DNA from: an uncultured Erysipelotrichaceae bacterium
GTDB taxonomy: Bacteria; Bacillota_I; Bacilli_A; Erysipelotrichales; Erysipelotrichaceae
DNA length: 7,750 bases
Direction of reading: 5' to 3'
NCBI GenBank assembly: GCA_946621045.1
Contig: CAMOOA010000057.1
Coordinates: 1 to 7,750, forward strand
Position numbers and translations under genes: made by a program. Shown here one piece after another: positions 7,526 through 7,750 of this stretch (within the stretch, counting starts at the first letter, position 1; each line of letters begins with the position of its first letter). The notes below the pieces were generated by a model. That model had not been told where the DNA came from. It ran no database searches and worked only from the letters and a program-made list of their open reading frames with translations.

Positions 7526-7750
7526 AACCTCCTTCCTTCAGGTCGGCAACGATATGGCCGTGTTCAAGCACAATGGTGCGTTTGCGGTGCTTGTTTACAA
7601 TCGTCAGATCATGCGTGACCATCAGGATCGTTGTGCCGTATTCGCGGTTGATCTTGTCAAGCAGCGCCATGATTTCATCCGACATGGACGGGTCGAGGTT
7701 TCCGGTCGGCTCGTCCGCGATCAGAACCTTCGGACGGTTGGCGATCGCAC
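7506..7750 (-). CDS. ftsE: Cell division ATP-binding protein FtsE (C-terminal 80 residues only)
   Basis: Partial: the beginning of the gene lies beyond the right edge. The visible frame starts AIANRPKVLIADEPTGNLDP, which holds the Walker B motif (VLIADEP) and the D-loop (GNLDP). The H-loop histidine follows in MVTHD. These are diagnostic for an ABC ATPase. Walker A and the LSGG signature are outside the window. The end, with a short tail after the RTIVLEHGHIVAD strand, matches FtsE length and style. Its TAG stop at 7508-7506 lies within ftsX: the overlap is 20 bases if ftsX starts at 7525 and 11 bases if it starts at 7516. Pairing with ftsX makes FtsE the firm choice over other ABC ATPases such as LolD or MacB types. 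It powers FtsX and hence the downstream hydrolase. Confidence 0.95.
   Translation of the reverse strand, partial: AIANRPKVLIADEPTGNLDPSMSDEIMALLDKINREYGTTILMVTHDLTIVNKHRKRTIVLEHGHIVADLKEGGYVQHDQ
7528..7538 (-). promoter_or_regulatory. Double Shine-Dalgarno region of ftsX
   Basis: The minus strand reads AAGGAAGGAGG just before the start. The first AAGGA (7534-7538) is about eight bases from ATG 7525, while GGAGG (7528-7532) is eleven bases from ATG 7516. The pair may serve either start. It lies within the last codons of ftsE (encoding KEGG), which links ftsX translation to ftsE. Confidence 0.65.

Noticed and set aside
1..7750. Mobile element, CRISPR array, tRNA/rRNA or novel defence system
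   Set aside because: Genes are contiguous housekeeping or envelope genes with even composition; no direct repeats, transposase, RNA fold or defence domain seen.

Overview
The window is a gene-dense, single-direction stretch of bacterial chromosome. All six coding regions lie on the minus strand, so transcription runs from base 7750 towards base 1. The genes overlap or are separated by at most 43 bases. Shine-Dalgarno sequences are strong, base composition is even and moderately GC-rich, and the order ftsE-ftsX-coiled-coil peptidoglycan hydrolase-S41 protease-uvrB resembles Gram-positive Firmicutes/Bacillota. A PASTA-repeat membrane protein also fits a Gram-positive. Features of the hydrolase suggest an Erysipelotrichia-like lineage, but this is a guess from pattern memory and cannot be settled here.

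Layout in transcription order: (1) 7750-7506, the last 80 codons of the ATPase FtsE. (2) 7525-6611, the membrane protein FtsX, overlapping ftsE. (3) 6611-5094, a secreted coiled-coil protein with a complete M23 (LytM) metallopeptidase domain, of the EnvC/CwlO/PcsB type that FtsEX controls. (4) 5082-3400, a membrane-anchored S41 carboxyl-terminal processing protease with a PDZ domain and a C-terminal peptidoglycan-binding-like domain. (5) 3413-1440, the excision-repair helicase UvrB, overlapping the protease gene by 14 bases. (6) 1396-1, a single-pass membrane protein with an acidic cytoplasmic part, no kinase domain and at least four extracellular PASTA repeats; it runs off the left edge.

Genes 1-4 form a coherent module for controlled peptidoglycan hydrolysis at division. 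FtsEX hydrolyses ATP and transmits a conformational change through the FtsX extracellular loop to the coiled coil of the hydrolase. The S41 protease is a plausible processing or turnover enzyme for the same extracytoplasmic proteins. UvrB is functionally unrelated but commonly sits in this neighbourhood in Firmicutes. The PASTA protein occupies the place where uvrA often follows uvrB, and it returns the operon to the cell-wall theme.

No gap exceeds 43 bases. I see no internal promoter, terminator, RNA gene, CRISPR array, insertion sequence or attachment site. The region looks like core chromosome rather than an accessory island. The points most worth checking are the kinase-less PASTA protein behind uvrB, the cysteine-rich features of the M23 hydrolase and several closely coupled starts.
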